The translations under genes were made by a program, and so were the position numbers. A stretch of DNA of 8,700 nt. Origin: JACDET01 sp035568375 (GTDB lineage Bacteria; Patescibacteriota; Microgenomatia; Levybacterales; UBA12049). The notes under the pieces were generated by a model. The model did no database searches. It saw nothing but the letters and a program-made list of their open reading frames with translations, and had not been told where the DNA came from. Shown here one piece after another: positions 6,757 through 8,700 of the stretch. The DNA is taken from NCBI GenBank assembly GCA_035568375.1, contig DATMOG010000094.1, positions 1-8,700 on the forward strand, written 5' to 3'. How positions within the stretch are numbered: the first letter of the stretch is position 1; every line of letters begins with the position of its first letter.

Positions 6757-6778
6757 ATTCAGTCTTCGATTTTCCCTC

Positions 6779-6807
6779 TTGTATTCTTGAGAACCGATTA
6801 CTATAAT
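6779..6807 (+). promoter_or_regulatory. Promoter of purA
   Basis: TTGTAT (6779-6784) and a perfect TATAAT (6802-6807) are separated by 17 bp. The -10 ends 11 bases before the ATG at 6819, giving a leader of only about 4-5 bases. This -10 lacks the TG extension but has a recognisable -35. No good Shine-Dalgarno sequence is present. Confidence 0.6.
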
Positions 6808-6818
6808 GAGAACGTTTT

Positions 6819-8087
6819 ATGCGTGCCACGCTTATCCTGGGCTCACAATGGGGTGATGAAGGAAAGGGAAAAATTATTGATTTCCTTTCTGAAAAGGCAG
6901 ACTATGTAATCCGATTCCAAGGAGGTAATAACGCAGGCCATACAGTTATCAACAAATACGGCTCCTTTCCCCTACATCTTGTTCCCTCAGGTATTTTTTC
7001 CAAAGCAACTGCCTGTATTTCTAATGGTACAGTTTTGGATCTTGAAGTGCTTGCTGAAGAAATAGCAATGCTTGAAAAAGCTGGAATTAAACTCAAAGGT
7101 CGTCTCCTTATCTCTCCACGATGCCATGTTATTATGCCTTACCATAAACGCCTTGATCATCTATACGAAAAGGCAAAAGGTAATGCTAAAACAGGAACTA
7201 CAGGCCGTGGAATTGGTCCTGTATATGCTGATAAAGTAAGCTATCAGGGCATTAGATTATATGATTTTATGAATAAGAACCAATTTTCAGAAAAGCTTGA
7301 AATCCAACTTCGCATCAAAAATTTAATATTACAAGCCTTAAACGATAAGCCTCTTAAACAAAAAGAAGTTGAAAAATCATTACTTAAAGCATTTTCCAAA
7401 ATCAAATCATTTATTGCTGAACCTTACCCTATCCTGACAAAAGCAATAAAAAACAATAAGCATATTCTTTTTGAAGCTGCTCAAGCTGTTTTTTTGGATA
7501 ATGATTGGGGTACCTATCCCTATGTTACAGCTTCAAACATAACGGTTGGTGGCATCAATGCAGGATCAGGTATACCTGTACAAAAAATAACTGATGTTAT
7601 AGGCGTGGTTAAAGCATATACAACACGCGTCGGTGAAGGCCCATTTCCAACTGAACTGCTTGGCAAAGACGGAGAAAATCTACAGAAAGAAGGTGCTGAA
7701 TTTGGCGCAACAACAGGTCGACCTCGACGATGTGGATGGTTTGATGGAGAGCTGGTCAAATTTGCCTGTGAATTGAATGGTTTTACGAGTATTGCAATCA
7801 CCAAACTTGACGTTCTTGATACCTTAAAACAGATAAACATTTGTACCGGCTATACCTACCAAGGCAAACCTGTCCACTATTATAATGGTGATGCAGAATT
7901 TTTGAAAAAAGTAACTCCGGTATATAAAACAATTCCTGGTTGGATGCAGTCAACAAAGGGCGTCAAAAAATTTGATCAACTACCTAGAGCCGCACAAAAC
8001 TATGTAAAAGAATTAGAAAAACTCGTCGGTGTGAAGGCCTCATATATTTCAACTGGCCCAGCACGTGAAGAAATTATTGTAAGATAA
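6819..8087 (+). CDS. purA: Adenylosuccinate synthase
   Basis: A 422-residue GTP-dependent ligase that joins IMP and aspartate to give adenylosuccinate, the first step from IMP to AMP, acting as a cytoplasmic dimer. The full signature is present: GSQWGDEGKGK (8-18) with catalytic Asp13, QGGNNAGHTV (34-43) with catalytic His41, the IMP-binding TGTTGRGIGP loop, the DWGTYPYVTASN segment, TRVGEGPFPTEL, and GRPRRCGWFD. Length and residue numbers match E. coli PurA closely (Asp13 and His41 are in identical positions), so the start is secure. A small deviation is AAQAVFLD where many members have GAQGxxLD. The gene stands alone, divergent from avtA and convergent with the repair gene, whose stop codon lies 7 bases beyond the purA TAA. 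I see no hairpin terminator between them. Confidence 0.97.
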   Translation: MRATLILGSQWGDEGKGKIIDFLSEKADYVIRFQGGNNAGHTVINKYGSFPLHLVPSGIFSKATACISNGTVLDLEVLAEEIAMLEKAGIKLKGRLLISPRCHVIMPYHKRLDHLYEKAKGNAKTGTTGRGIGPVYADKVSYQGIRLYDFMNKNQFSEKLEIQLRIKNLILQALNDKPLKQKEVEKSLLKAFSKIKSFIAEPYPILTKAIKNNKHILFEAAQAVFLDNDWGTYPYVTASNITVGGINAGSGIPVQKITDVIGVVKAYTTRVGEGPFPTELLGKDGENLQKEGAEFGATTGRPRRCGWFDGELVKFACELNGFTSIAITKLDVLDTLKQINICTGYTYQGKPVHYYNGDAEFLKKVTPVYKTIPGWMQSTKGVKKFDQLPRAAQNYVKELEKLVGVKASYISTGPAREEIIVR

Positions 8088-8094
8088 AGAATCC

Positions 8095-8700
8095 TTAAAT
8101 CTCTCCTCGTAAATACATTTTTCTTTTTTCTTCCGGAAAGCGTTCGATTGCATAACGAAGCGAGATTCGAGGCATTTTTTTGTATCGATTCTTCAAATAT
8201 TCTTCTAAAGCTTTTTCTGAAACTCTTTTTCCCACTTCTCTGAGCATCCAACCAACTGCTTTTTGAATCAAATCATGAGAATCCTGCAACAATAAATCAG
8301 CGATTGCAAAAGTATCTGCATATTCTTTTAGCACTACAATGAAATAAAATGTTGCAACAATACTTATCCGTCGTTCCCAAAGGCTTTGTGAGCGTGCGAA
8401 TTTATACAGTACTGAGCGCTCATGATTCTTCAGGAAATTGCCAACAATTCTACTTGCAGATAAATCCACTAGATCCCAGTTATTAATATATTTGGTATGT
8501 AAAACATAGAAATCAAAAATTTCTTTTTGAAATTTTGCTTCGCCTTCTTGGAACTTTAAAACTAATATCAATAATGCAACTAATCTCTCCTCATGAATTT
8601 TTGATTCAAGTAAACGAGAAACGTCTGGCATCTGTAAATCTTGATACTTTGTGGCAATTTTTCTAGCAGAGGGTACAGTGAGACCACAAAAGATGTCACC
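8095..8700 (-). CDS. alkD: DNA alkylation repair protein, AlkD-like HEAT-repeat glycosylase (5' end outside window)
   Basis: An all-helical HEAT-like repeat protein of the AlkC/AlkD group, which in studied members removes N3- and N7-alkylated purines from DNA. The frame stays open to the right edge: 23 codons upstream of the ATG at 8631 read GDIFCGLTVPSARKIATKYQ, which matches the conserved start of the family, so that ATG is internal and the real start lies past base 8700. Counting from the window edge, the DNA-contacting residues known from Bacillus cereus AlkD are present with the same spacing: Trp75 and Asp79 in NWDLVD, an Arg in LWERR, and Trp151 in KAVGWMLRE. By comparison with that protein, roughly 30-35 N-terminal residues are missing. 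It ends in TAA. Whether it has glycosylase activity has not been shown for this protein. Confidence 0.88.
   Translation of the reverse strand, partial: GDIFCGLTVPSARKIATKYQDLQMPDVSRLLESKIHEERLVALLILVLKFQEGEAKFQKEIFDFYVLHTKYINNWDLVDLSASRIVGNFLKNHERSVLYKFARSQSLWERRISIVATFYFIVVLKEYADTFAIADLLLQDSHDLIQKAVGWMLREVGKRVSEKALEEYLKNRYKKMPRISLRYAIERFPEEKRKMYLRGEI

Noticed and set aside
8100..8135. T-rich stretch downstream of purA as a terminator
   Set aside because: No stem-loop precedes it, and the bases are Lys/Glu codons of the repair gene read from the other strand.
1..8700. CRISPR arrays, insertion sequences, tRNA genes, toxin-antitoxin pairs or phage defence genes
   Set aside because: No regularly spaced repeats, terminal inverted repeats with a transposase, tRNA T-arm signatures or recognisable defence proteins were seen on either strand.

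Overview
This AT-rich window looks bacterial. Five single-copy metabolic or repair genes (MFS transporter, DUF84 nucleotide phosphatase, IMPDH/GMP reductase family enzyme, AvtA-type aminotransferase, adenylosuccinate synthase) are mixed with a family 1 glycosidase and a DNA alkylation repair protein. The promoters look bacterial: most start codons have a TATAAT-like -10 element only 8 to 23 bases upstream, often in the extended form TGnTATAAT, and no chosen start has a Shine-Dalgarno sequence at normal spacing. An archaeal TATA box would sit farther from the start. UGA behaves as an ordinary stop: two genes end on it, and the reading beyond the aminotransferase stop is unlike the family. I cannot name the phylum. 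A small-genome lineage such as Patescibacteria or Dependentiae would fit, but that is inference.

Layout. 1-199: no clear gene; a palindrome-rich control region. 200-1402 (+): MFS permease, convergent with 1414-2808 (-): GH1 beta-glycosidase. 2809-3073: divergent control region with a 9-bp inverted repeat. 3074-3616 (+): inosine/xanthosine triphosphatase. 3617-4185: a 569-base gap holding a hairpin terminator and no convincing gene. 4186-5328 (+): IMPDH/GMPR family enzyme without CBS domains, convergent with 5454-6710 (-): valine--pyruvate aminotransferase. 6711-6818: divergent promoters. 6819-8087 (+): adenylosuccinate synthase, convergent with 8095-8700 (-): AlkD-like repair protein whose 5' end lies beyond the window.

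Most neighbours are opposed, and each gene whose start lies in the window has its own apparent promoter, so there is little sign of operons. Three genes act around IMP: the phosphatase removes ITP/XTP, the IMPDH/GMPR family enzyme links IMP to the guanine branch, and PurA commits IMP to AMP. The most unusual protein is the IMPDH/GMPR member, which lacks both the CBS module and the Arg-Tyr pair of the IMPDH flap. I see no CRISPR array, insertion sequence, tRNA, rRNA, phage gene or defence system, and no clear candidate for an entirely new system.
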